NCBI GenBank assembly: GCA_036346395.1
Contig: CM070596.1
Span: 22,730,177-22,794,176, forward strand
Reading direction: 5' to 3'
From: Hsuehochloa calcarea
Taxonomy: Eukaryota > Streptophyta > Magnoliopsida > Poales > Poaceae
Length of the DNA: 64,000 nt
Shown here: positions 38,291 to 49,239 of the stretch, in pieces
Layout of the letters: the number at the start of each line of letters is the position of its first letter
Numbering within the stretch: position 1 is the stretch's first letter
Program-made: the position numbers and the translations under genes
The notes under the pieces: generated by a model
What the model saw: the letters and a program-made list of their open reading frames with translations, nothing else
Database searches by the model: none
What the model was told of the DNA's origin: nothing

Positions 38291-41200
38291 AAACCTCCCC
38301 CTTACAAAAATCTCGTCCCGAGATTTGGCTCACTCGATAAAGAAAGATGGATAGTTCAGACGAGACGATCTTCCCTTTCCCAAGTAGCCTCATCCTCTGA
38401 GTGGTTCGACCACCGAACTTTAAGGAATTTGATGGCTTTATTCCTTGTTCTTCGTTCACCTCTTCAAGGATGCGAACAGGTGCTCCTTGTAGGTCAAATC
38501 TTCTGAACATCAAGAGTTTCCAACTGAGCTTCCTCGGTTGGAACACGGAGACACTTCTTTAGTTGGGACACATGGAAAACATCATGTACCCTTCAAGTGC
38601 AGGTGGCAATTCCAACTTATAGGCAATAGCTCCTTTCTTCTCGATAACACGGTAAGGACCGACATATCGAGGAGCTAACTTGCCCTTGGCGCGAATCGAT
38701 GGCCCTTCAAAGGAGAGACTTTGAGATAAACAAATTCATTGGGCTCAAAGCTCAACTCGCGACGACGGCGATCCGCATAGCTCTTTGCTCGGATTGGTAT
38801 GCGCAAACGATCACGAATAAGTTGGACTTGACTCGGCCTCATTGATCGAGTCCGCCAAAGAAAAGTCTTTCACCCGTCTCAGACCAGTTTAACGGGTTTC
38901 GCACTTTCTCCCGTATAAGGCCTCGAAGGTGACATGCCGAGACCGGCTCGAAATCGTTGTTGTAGGAAAACTTCGGCAAATGGCAAGCATTTCTCCCAAT
39001 TCTTTCCATAGGAGAGGACGCAAGCACGAAGCATGTCTTCCAACACTTGGTTGACCCTTTCGGTCGACCATCGGTTTGGGGGTGATATGCGGTGCTAAAT
39101 GTGAGACGGTTCCCATAGCCTCTTGCAAACACTTCCAAAACTCGGCGGTGAAAAGCGCATCGCGATCCAAACGATCGTCTTGGTACACCATGCAAGCGCA
39201 CGATATACGGAAATATAGAGGTCCGCGAGTAGACTCACACTAAGGTTTGTCCGAATCGCGAAAATGGGCTACCTTCACAATCGATCGATGACAACCCAGA
39301 TGGAATCCTTGCCCTTGGATGTTCGGGGCAGACCGGTGATAAAATCCATCCCGATCGAATCCCACTTCCATTCAGGAATAGGCAAAGGTCAAGCGCCTGC
39401 GCTGACGCCGATGCTCGGCCTTGACACGACGACACACGCCGCACTCGAACGAACTCGCAATCTCTCCTCTTCATTCGGGTCCACCAAAATCTCGACGGAG
39501 ATCTTGATACATCTTTGTGGCCCCGGATGAATAGACAAAGGCGAATCATGGGCCTCGCGGAGAATCAAATCCGCATTCCATGTCCTTTGGAACCACAAGG
39601 CGCTGTTCGAACCTTACAACACCATGCTCATCCTCAGAGAAGCACTTGGTTGTTCCGTTCTTGACATTTTCCTTGATGCGACTTATTCCAGCATCCGATT
39701 GCTGAGCGACCTTAATCCGATCTACCAAGGTTGGTTGCACAACCAAGGCAATGAGGAACCACGCCAACCAAACCTAAGTTGAGGCTGAAATTCCTCCGTA
39801 AGGGTGGGTTGACATCCCCGAGCAACAAGGCATTGCAATGCGCTTTGCGATCGGCGCATCGGCAACGACATTAGCCTTGCTCGGATGGTAGTGAATACCC
39901 ATGTCATAATCTTTGATCAACTCCAACCATCTCTTTTGCCCGAGGTTCAGATCTGGTTGGGTGAACAAATACTTTAGGCTTTTGTGATCCGAATACACTT
40001 CACAACGACACCGATTAGGTAATGTCGCCAAATCTTAAGTGCATGAATCACAGCACCAATTCCAAGTCATGGGTAGGATAGTTGAGTTCATGAGTCCTTA
40101 ATTGCCTTGATGCATAGGCCACTACCTTGCCTTCTTGCATAAGGACACAACCGAGTCCTCGCCGAGAAGCATCGCAAAGATATCGAAGCCTCGATGGATA
40201 TCGGAAGGACGAGGACGGAGCGGTGGTCAAACGCTTCTTAAGTACTTGAAACTTTCCTCACAAGCATCGGACCACAAGAACTTCTTGTCCTTCTTGAGCA
40301 ACTCCGTCATCGGCTTCGCGATCTTGGAGAAATTCTCGATAAAACGGCGATAATATCCCGCTAAACCGAGAAAACTCCGCACTTCTGCCATCAAGTAGGT
40401 CAACCCATGAAAGAACATCGCTGACCTTGCTAGGGTCAACGGCTACGCCTCCTGCTGAAAGAATATGACCCAAGAAGGCCACTTCCTTCAACCAGAACGC
40501 GCACTTGCTGAACTTTGCATACGGTGATGCTCACGGCTTGCCTAACACAAGCCTCGGATGCTCATCGTGTTCCTCATCGCCCTTGGAATAGATGAGAATA
40601 TCATCGATGAAGACCACGACAAACTTATCCAAATACTCCATGAATACCGAATTCATGAGGTTCATGAACAAGGCGGGAGCATTGGTTAAGCCAAATGACA
40701 TGACGGTATACTCAGACAAGCCGTAACGAGTAGAGAAAGCCGTCTTTGGAATATCCTCAGGTCGTATCCGAACTTGATGATATCCCATTCTCAAATCAAT
40801 CTTGGAGAATACTCGAGCTCCAGTTAATTGATCAAAAGATCATCAATGCGGGCAATGGATACTTGTTCTTTACCGTTACCTCATTAAGCGGACGGTAATC
40901 AACGCGACATGCGCAAAGTATTGTCCTTCTTCTTTACGAAGATTGCGGGACAACCCCACGGAGATGAGCTAGGCGGATGAAACCTTTTCTTGCAGCTCAC
41001 TCAGTTGCTTCTTCAATTCCACCAACTCGTTCGGTGGCATCCGATAGTGCCTCTTTGAAATCGGGGCCGTACCGGGAACCAACTCTATGACAAACTTGAG
41101 TTCTCGAACTGGTGGCATTCCTGGAAGAGCTTAGGAAAGACATCAATGAAGTCACAGACGGTTGGGACTTCACCAATATCTAGAGCGGGCTTTGCTTCAA

Positions 41201-41465
41201 GCGCGAAGAGATGCGGGCCTAGCGACTTGCAAAAGCGAACCCGCCACCAAGGACTAGATAGAAGGACACACTTCTTGGCGCAATCGATCTGTCCCTTATG
41301 CTGAGACAACCAATCCATACCAAGAATTACATCTAGACTTGCTGAAGGGAGGAGGATAAGATTCGCTAAGAATCTTACTCCCTCAATTTCAATTGAAACA
41401 CCCCTACACTCAGAGTCAGCTCTCAGCTCCGAACCAGGAGAGCGAATGAGCAATGGGACCAACAA
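38291..41465 (-). pseudogene. Gypsy pol: protease, reverse transcriptase, RNase H, integrase, chromodomain-like tail
   Basis: The polypurine tract (AAGGGGGAGGTTT on the minus strand) is at 38303-38291. Reading the minus strand from 41465: the protease region has VILGMDWLSQHKGQIDC and then VCDFIDVFPK. Reverse transcriptase has MGYHQVRIRPEDIPKTAF, the catalytic FIDD near 40600 and FLGHILSAGGVAVDP. RNase H has YSDHKSLKYLF. Integrase has FSTAYHPQTDGRP and FEALYGRKCETR. Near 38480-38380, across frames, there is a chromodomain-like RWSNHSEDEATWERE. The order is that of Ty3/gypsy. Every domain is split by small frameshifts, so no functional polyprotein is encoded as read. Confidence 0.9.
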
Positions 41466-42346
41466 TGGAGTAAAAAGGAGCTCACTAATAGCAGCAAAAG
41501 ACTTAGATTCAAGGACAAAGTGAAAGAAAGCAAAATGCTAGCGACTAGGGAATGGAACATCACCCTAATCGAAAGCCAAAAAGCGAGATGTGTATAAGCT
41601 TAAACCTGCTTATAAAAAAAACTCCAAAAACGGTAAGGAACCATAAAACCAAAACTCAACTTCCCAATTCAACTAGCCCGTATTGAATGAACGAGTAATT
41701 GATTGAGAAAATAAAAATCAGAGGATTAAGGTAAGATCTAATACCGCTAAAGAGCAAGGTTAAATCAATAAAATAGTGTTAGATACATAGCTAACTAGTA
41801 TCACATCTTACCCTTTTAACCCCACAAGTTTTAGTTGATTAACCTCTCATTTTTCTACCCTATTAGAAACCATCGAGCTTGCTGTCCGGAAATTGAGGTT
41901 GCTGTAGCGATTTCGCATCCAAGCTTCCAGCCGAAGTCTTCCATTCTAGAAACTTCAAAATCTGGCACACTTCAATTTGCCAAGCTCAACGGTCCCATCA
42001 GAAACCATTGAGCTCGCTGTCTGGAAATTGAAGCGTGTGGTCCAGATTCCGCATCCAAGCCTCTAGCCAAACCTTCACCCGTAAACTTCAAAACCCTAAG
42101 CACTTCAATTTGCCAAACTCAGTGGTTCCCAAAACCCATTTAATCGATAACATTATCTTTGAAAAGGAGATGAGAGGAAAACAACTCTTAAAACTCAAAT
42201 TAGAGTAAGATGAGAGGAGAAAGCTAAGATAGGTAAGGAATAAAATCTGATAATTCCTTAAGCTTTCACAAATCATTTGATACTTTTGAAAATAAGATTT
42301 TCCAAAATATCCTAAAGACGACCAACTTGGTTACTACGGTCAAGAT
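41466..42346 (-). other. Leader of the innermost gypsy element; gag missing
   Basis: The 0.9 kb between primer site and protease should hold gag but shows no capsid motif or zinc knuckle. It contains a tandem duplication with a period of about 136 bp (GAAACCATCGAGCTTGCTGT at 41865 and GAAACCATTGAGCTCGCTGT at 42001). Gag appears deleted or replaced, making the copy non-autonomous. Confidence 0.7.
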
Positions 42347-42358
42347 GGCTCGATACCA
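42347..42358 (-). other. Primer-binding site of the innermost gypsy, one base short
   Basis: TGGTATCGAGCC on the minus strand. The usual site is TGGTATCAGAGCC; the A of CAG is missing. Confidence 0.75.
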
Positions 42359-42362
42359 AACC

Positions 42363-45300
42363 TTTAGAGACCGGTTTATCCGGCTTGTAATGCTTAACCA
42401 TCCATTCGGTCCTAGCATCACAAAGCAGATAATCCGAGACTCGAGACATGTATACTTCCCAGAGTGCAGTATACACACCTCATCACAAAATTTGTGTATC
42501 AATTCCATTCATCCACATAGAACCAAACACGAATGTAACAGAGTATTAATAATATTAAATCGAGTCATTATAAAAGAGAGGCCAACCGCCAACAATAAAA
42601 GAGACAACAATAATTAAACAATGAAGCAAAAGTGCCATAAGATGGCTACAACAAAAGAGCCAATCGGTGTGCCTTTAACCCACAAGGCAACCGACCGACC
42701 GCCAAGCTAGTCGCCAAACCCAAGCACATCTCACAAAAGTGAGGCCCTTGGGGCTCACCTTCTTCCCTCAGAACAAAAGCGGTAAGCAAAAGCCGGTGAG
42801 TACTTTGAATGTACTGCAAGACTTACATGTGGAATAACAAACTCAGTACATATACTACATGCAAGCTTAAACAACAATAGGTCAGATGTTTCATTTTAGC
42901 ATAAAGCAAGTTTTCATTTGCAATAATATAATAGATTGAAAGCAATTTAACAAATCTGTTTTTAATGTTTAAATAACCGAAAGCACAATAATATAACAGA
43001 GGTAAAGAACAACAACAATCACGGAAGTGACTAAACCATTAGTCACCACAACAATAGTATGAATTACCCATTCATACCAACCATGTCAAATTTTAATTTA
43101 AAAGGTTGAAGTCTAACTCTTGCAAAACCTAACCAAGCGTGTCCATAACCTAGGACGAGGCTATTCAATAGTTTTATCCCCGCAGGTGTACCATTTTACC
43201 CACACGCTGCACCGCCTTTTGCCAAGCTATTAAGCACACTTCCTTAGGTATGCCAAGACGGCTAAGTCCTACGAGACGTTTCCAATATTGTGAATTATTC
43301 ATGAGCCGCCTGTATGGATAGAAACCCATACGTTGTGTCGGGTCGTGGCCCGACCTCGGACAACTACCCTCACGGGTAAAGCCTCTGACAATCTGCGACG
43401 CCCTCGAGGTGGAGAGTCCATCCGGAAACTCCACCACCGCACACCCAACACAAGAACACAATTCCTTTTTCACACACACACACAACGCTCCTCCCGCGAC
43501 TCGGAGATAACCCACGCCAAAGTACTAAGTCAAGAGAGGTCCCATATCCCTCTCGCGTGGTTAGTACGCAAAAATGCTTGGAGAGTGTGACACAAGATGT
43601 TCGGTCCTTGTTGACTTAGGCAAGACAACCACAAACCCAATAACCCACCATCCAACCACTTGCCCAAGTCCAAATCAATTTTTCCATTTTCAGAATTTTG
43701 ACTTTACAAAATTAACAAAGCACAAAGTGCTGGACATAATGGAAGAATAATAATTTTGTGTGATCAAGACCATCGACTAAGTCGATGATCGCCCAAAGCT
43801 ACCGAACTAGGCATGGCTAAGCACAAAGATTCAGATTCTACTAAGTGACAAGAGTTCATCCATCGAACTCTAATCGCAAAGAAATAACCTAGGCTCAAGT
43901 AGTAGAGAATAACCAACATCCTACAGATTATGCAACTATAGGATCAACTAACCATATTTTAACACAAAGTAGCAATGCATACATACAGTTGAATTCAAAA
44001 TATTAAACTTGTAAAATAATAGGATTAACATGATCAAACCGCTTGCTCGCTTGTTGTGGGTCAAGATGTTGTGGGGATCACTCTCGGTATCAATGCGCTC
44101 TTGGATCCTATCGAAAGAACCAAAAAGAACCAATAAGGCAAAAGAAACCGAAAAGATCCAACAGTCAACTTCAACAAAAAGCTCTCAAATTTTTACAGTA
44201 GAAAGAGCATGATTTTTATGAACTAATGCAACAAGAACCAATTGATTTGGATTCTTAATGCAAAAGATATGGCCAAAACCATTTTGCTCACTTTTATAAA
44301 TCAAAATGCTACTATTCATTAGCGAAATTTTCGGAGCTATACTGAGTTTGAAAACATTTCTAAATTAAAGTCTAGTTAAAAACATAATCAACAAAATTTG
44401 AATCAACCGAAAAGGATTTGAAATGAATTAGTTATGCATTTTACAAGTTATCATATTTTTCGGTTGACAAATAAATCCTTTCGGAAATCAGAATTAAAAC
44501 GACGTGGCGAACGAGGAGCGCCGATCAAAGATCCGACGGCCCGCGCTCAGTGCTAGCTAACGCTACGCGGATTCACACTTCCTAAACGCCACCGTTGGAT
44601 CGGATCCAACGGTTCACGTGACCAGACGTTCGGGCGGTCCGAACGCTCACACGCATAGGAGCCGCTGATCTTGGATCCAACGGTCCACGCGGATCGAACC
44701 TTTCGGACGGTCCGAACGTTCATTCAGATCCGGACCGCTGATCTTGGATCCAACGGTCCACCGATTAGGCGTGATTAATTCAAATCTAAGCGCAATCTTG
44801 GGCCAGATCCAAAGATCGACGGTCCGCAACGACTCAAGTTCAACTTCAACCGATTTCGTCCGACAAAATTTGACGGGGAAGATTGGCTCGCCGACGGCGA
44901 CTCTGGCCGCGGCGGTGCGAGCAAAAGCCTAAAATGAGTTCCTAACAACCTTGCGCACCCAAAGGTACCAACAATTTTGGCTGCGGCGGTCTAGAACGCC
45001 AACAAGCCGAGATGACCGAGAAGACTCAAAATGACCGAAACGAAAACGCAAATGAGCTCACCAAGGTCCAAGGGAGCGGTGCCAAACAACTAAGGACTAA
45101 TAAGGGGGGTACCTGAGCCCAAAGAAGGCACCGAGGAGAATCGAGCTGGCTCGGGTGAAGAAGAATAGCAGTTTCGGCCGACTTGGGGGAAATCCGAAAT
45201 TGATCTGCTCTCTTCTGCCAAAAGCAAAATTGACAGAGGGTTAAAACTCAGTGAGAGGCTAAGAAGCTGAGGAATCAAGGGTTTTGAAAGAGAATGCCCG

Positions 45301-46507
45301 GAACACCACTTTCACCGAAGGACCAAGCTCCAACAATGGCGACCGAGAGCAAATTTCGAAATGGAGCTCGAGCAACGCACTAACAAAGGTCTTTGGAGCT
45401 CAAGAGTGTTCAAAGGATGCTAAGGAAGCCACCGGGGAGTTTTATAGCCAAGGAGCAAGGAAGAAGCAACGGAAGAAAAATGGTGGGGCTCGTGTTGAGG
45501 CCGATCGAGGCGACGGAGCAAGTGACAACAGGGGCGACGGCGACTATGGAGGCGGCGGACGGAAGCATTAATGCGGAAGAGCCGTTGGTCGAAAGGAGAA
45601 GTGACCCGACGCCACGCTCTGAAATTTCACCCACCATCATTGACTATGGCGAAGCGCGAGTGACGGAGGTAGACGATAGCCGCCACCGCTGGATTGAAAT
45701 CGAACTATTTGAAAAAGAACGGGTCGATAATAACGATTCAAACGCTCACTCAATCTCGACCGTTGATTTGGATCCTACGGTCCGCGTTGCGCAAGGCGTC
45801 GGACGGTCCGAACGTTGACGCGATCGTGAACCTCGATTTAGAATCCAACGGTTCAAATGGATCGGCTGTTCGGATGGTCCGAACGCTCACGCGATCGTGA
45901 GTCGTTCGATGTCGATCCAACGACTCACAACACTCGCGCCCAACGTCCGAGCCGTGCAGTTAGTTGGTTGGACCAAATCAAGTGGCTCGAGCCCAGTCCG
46001 ATCCGAACCCGAGGAACAGTGAAAACCGGTTAGGGTTTGAATTTGAATAGCTGATTTTGGAGGAATTATTTGGGGTAGCAAACAAACCCCAAAAATTATG
46101 AAATTTTAAATGGAGATTGCTAACAGGATGATGAACCTTATATAAAATTTTCAGAGACTTTTATGCACTGCATTTTTCTCTAAAAATTCCAGAAGGCTAA
46201 TTTAGGAGTTTGACTAATGTTTGACTTGCCTCAAAAAATTATCAAATAATTTCTGAAAATTATGAAATAATTCTGAGGTGTTAAACATCACTCCTAGGTT
46301 CAATGAAAATTATTTCCAAAGGTTGGGCACAAGATTTTCATGAAGGAGACTTGTGTTGGTGTCCAAATGGCAATTTGATTTTTGATTCCACATAATTCCT
46401 TTACAAAAATTATGGAACTGATTACAAAAATCAAGATCAGAGAAAAAGTTTTAATTTCTCCTCATTTTTATTACATTTGAAACACAAACCAATTTTGGGA
46501 TGTTACA
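42363..46507 (-). repeat. 5' LTR of the innermost gypsy element
   Basis: Aligns throughout with 34158-38290. The outer start is altered (TTAGAGACCGG instead of TGTGAGACCCCGG), so the exact border is uncertain by a few bases. Differences from the other LTR are mostly 1-2-base indels in CG- and CHG-rich stretches. Confidence 0.85.
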
Positions 46508-48196
46508 ATCCATCTTGCCCATCCTGCACCATGCTTGTGTCACACGACCTCACCCGGTATCCCTGATCGTTCTGGACCTCAGCTCTCCAAGCGTAGTCCC
46601 GATCCACTCACCGTTGACATCGTTGACTTGCAAGCCACCTGCACAGCAATAGACAAACAAACCGTTTCCGAGAACAAGTTCTTCACAACTTGACCCACGT
46701 CAGTTCCGCAATGCAATATACTACAATAAAGCATTGAAGTTCATATAATAACACAATCAAAACCAACTCAATGCAACACTTGGCTAACCTTCAAGCCATT
46801 GCTGGTCTGACCGCCCCACAGGGCCGGTCCGACCGATTTCATGCCGGTCGGACCGCTCCCACAACGGCGATCGGACCGGTCCAAAAGACTTAGCCAAATT
46901 TTCAACTCAAAATTCCGAAACCTTCTGGAATTTTCAAACGAATAGAACTTTTGACTGGGAGCTCCAAAAATGATGGGACCACATCCAGGAGACTCCCCTC
47001 ACTTGCCTACACAACTTATTTTTGGCTCAGCTCCAAAAACCTATTTTCATTTTGGCGGTCGGACCGGTCACCATGGCCGGTCGGACTCCTCCACGGGCGG
47101 TCTGACCGCCCGACACCACCGGTCAGACCGCCTGTGGTCTGACAGCCTTGGAGCAAACCCGAAAACGCGAGATTTTACAAACCAACAACGCCATTGCCAA
47201 TTGACTCATCATCCTGAGATCGTGTACATATCCTCACGATATCCACAATCATACTATTTATTATGCTTTCATTTATCTAGTTCTTATACATGATATTGAT
47301 GACCTTGAGTGAATGAGATTATGATATTGAGTTAACGAAAATCAGATATTGAGTTAATGAGATGAATTATGTTGATGAATAATTAAAGATGTTGCATCAT
47401 TTACATTCATCATGATAGGAGTTGCACGAGCCAGGTCGGTGAGTAAGTCATGTAACTATTATGGCGAGGTCGGTGAGAAAGATACATGACTATTCCGGAG
47501 TGCTCTAGATAAAATCTTACTTCGGTGGGGACTTCACGGGAGTGAATGATAGAGTGTGTCATCGACGGGTGAACACTCCGCTATACCGGTATCAGTTGAT
47601 GAGTGTCATATGAGCATGAGCATGTTGGTGCATTCGCATGAATGAGTAAATTGTTAAATTGTGCAACTTTACCTATATGGAATATGGCTTGATTGTTTGA
47701 GAATGAGAATGGCATTAAATAGATAGATGATGATGATAACTTTAATTATGATTGATAAACTATTGTGTATGTATTTATTATGTATTTGCTTAGTCTTGGA
47801 CTCATTCTTGCTCAATTGTTATTTTTAGGCGACCGTTGATGACGTTAGACTCGGGAAGGGCTAGCGCACTAGGAATCATACACTACACCCAATTAGTTGA
47901 TTCATTGGACATGAGAAATTTTTAGTATAATATGATGATTTATACCTAGGACATGATGGTATTGAATAACCTTAGATGCTTGATTTGTGTTAATCTTGGC
48001 TTATTACCTTGCTATGCTCCTAGGACTAAAATTATCTATGATTGTCATAGTATTATGCTGGTGATATTGTGACCTGTGGATGGGTTTTATCGTTGATATT
48101 CTTGCTGTAATTTTATAGTAAGTTGATGTAAATTAAATGGTTAGAGTAGTTTAGTGGCATTCTAGGCTCAATGTTGGGTTGAGGTGTTACACAGCG

Positions 48197-49239
48197 TTAA
48201 GAACGTAATATTACCGTTTTGCAAAAAAAAAATGAGAAGCTGAGCTTGAATGCAAATGATTCTTTATAATAATCACTCAACATATAATTTTTAGAATCAT
48301 TATGCATGAGATAAATAATAGAACTCAAAAGAATATAGTTTTTATTCAAATAGAGATTTTAAGAAAGATTTTAAAATTATTTTCATAAATACATCAAGAG
48401 AACCAAGTGAAAGCAATTTTCATGAGGCTTCTTCAAATATGCCGAATTGAGCTTATGCTGAAATTTAAAGAATTCAAATTATACGTATGACTCATTAATA
48501 CCATTATAGACCTATTCATATGAATAAATTTGACTCAAATGGCAAAACTCACTTAAGTGCTAGAAAGTGACCACTTAGGTCAAACTAGTATTTTGGACAA
48601 GTTTCAAAATCAAATAACTTTTGCTAGGTTGGTCTTTTAGAAATCTCATGAATACAAAAAAGGTTTAGAATATCCAACTCTTGGATATTCGTTTTGGGAA
48701 GATTTTCAAATTCCTTTTAGAATAGTTTTTACATAAAAATCCAGTTTATGTCAAAGAGAAGATACTATAATTTTGCATTTTGGCTGAACACTCTTTTTTT
48801 CACTTAAAATAGGTTTTTCTTAAGCCAAAACCTTTGGAAAACCTTTGAATAGCATTTGTATACATTTTGCAACTAGTTTTCAAAGGAGTATTAATATTTA
48901 TGAAAGTTTTTATTTTTGGCTAAAAGACTCAATTTTGAAAAACATTACTAGCACTTCATTTATCTGGGCACACTTAGGGATGTGATACACATGAATATGA
49001 CATAGTACTTCCCCTTAATGTGTCACTACCATATTGCTCAAGATTGTACTAAAGAATATTATGAACAAGAGCAAGAACACCCTGTTTGAAAAGATTTTTA
49101 TAGAATACAATTTACATAAGGTAAAAGGGCTAGATACGTCAATATAAATACTTGTTACCGAGGTGGCATTGGTTCTTGATATGAAATGATCATCCTTAAG
49201 TTTAGCTCCAATTTTGTACATGGTGGAATCTATCTCTTC
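48197..49239 (-). other. 3' noncoding region of a gag-only copia derivative
   Basis: AT-rich DNA between the gag C-terminus and the solo-LTR insertion point. A polypurine tract (TTAAGGGGAAGTAC, minus, about 49019-49006) resembles those of the other copia elements. No protease, integrase or reverse transcriptase lies between gag and this tract, so pol has been lost. Confidence 0.5.

Larger units (their letters stand above)
34158..46507 (-). mobile_element. Innermost Ty3/gypsy chromovirus-like element, TSD ATCCA
   Basis: Flanked by ATCCA at 34153-34157 and 46508-46512. LTRs of about 4.1 kb (34158-38290 and 42363-46507) enclose only about 4.07 kb with protease, reverse transcriptase, RNase H, integrase and a chromodomain-like tail, but no gag. 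A polypurine tract and primer site are present. Long LTRs plus a chromodomain fit the Tekay/Del clade (RIRE3/RIRE8-like in rice); the clade is inferred. The AT-rich parts of the two LTRs are almost identical, which suggests a recent insertion. Confidence 0.9.
23832..47247 (-). mobile_element. Sirevirus-like Ty1/copia element, TSD ATCAT, with a nested gypsy in its 5' LTR
   Basis: The element is bounded by ATCAT at 23827-23831 and 47248-47252. The 3' LTR is 23832-25712; the internal region is 25713-32986; the 5' LTR is 32987-47247 and is split by the gypsy element 34158-46507. Without the insertion it is about 11.1 kb. A primer site and polypurine tract are in place. Gag-pol is in copia order (gag, protease, integrase, reverse transcriptase, RNase H). 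The long gag with coiled coil, the 1.3-kb noncoding region with repeated polypurine tracts upstream of the 3' LTR, and palindrome-rich LTRs are features described for Sireviruses. The subgroup is inferred. Confidence 0.9.
32987..47247 (-). repeat. 5' LTR of the Sirevirus-like element, split
   Basis: Parts 32987-34157 and 46513-47247 together make about 1.9 kb and match the 3' LTR end to end. The break falls at CGATCCAT, which is uninterrupted in the 3' LTR at about 24985, confirming the insertion. GGTCGGACCG-type palindromes cluster at 33190-33360 and 46800-47150. Confidence 0.9.
22491..48191 (+). mobile_element. Solo LTR (gypsy-type), split by a copia element; TSD CAACG/CAGCG
   Basis: Left part 22491-23831 starts TGTAATACC; right part 47253-48191 ends AGGTGTTACA. 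Together they are about 2.28 kb. The flanks are CAACG (22486-22490) and CAGCG (48192-48196), a duplication with one mismatch. It is homologous to the solo LTR at 49959-52616 in the opposite orientation and to part of the 13759-17756 LTR. A conserved GTCGTC...GGTTACGGCAAGTACATG motif lies near 23740. The copia element at 23832-47247 interrupts it. Confidence 0.8.
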
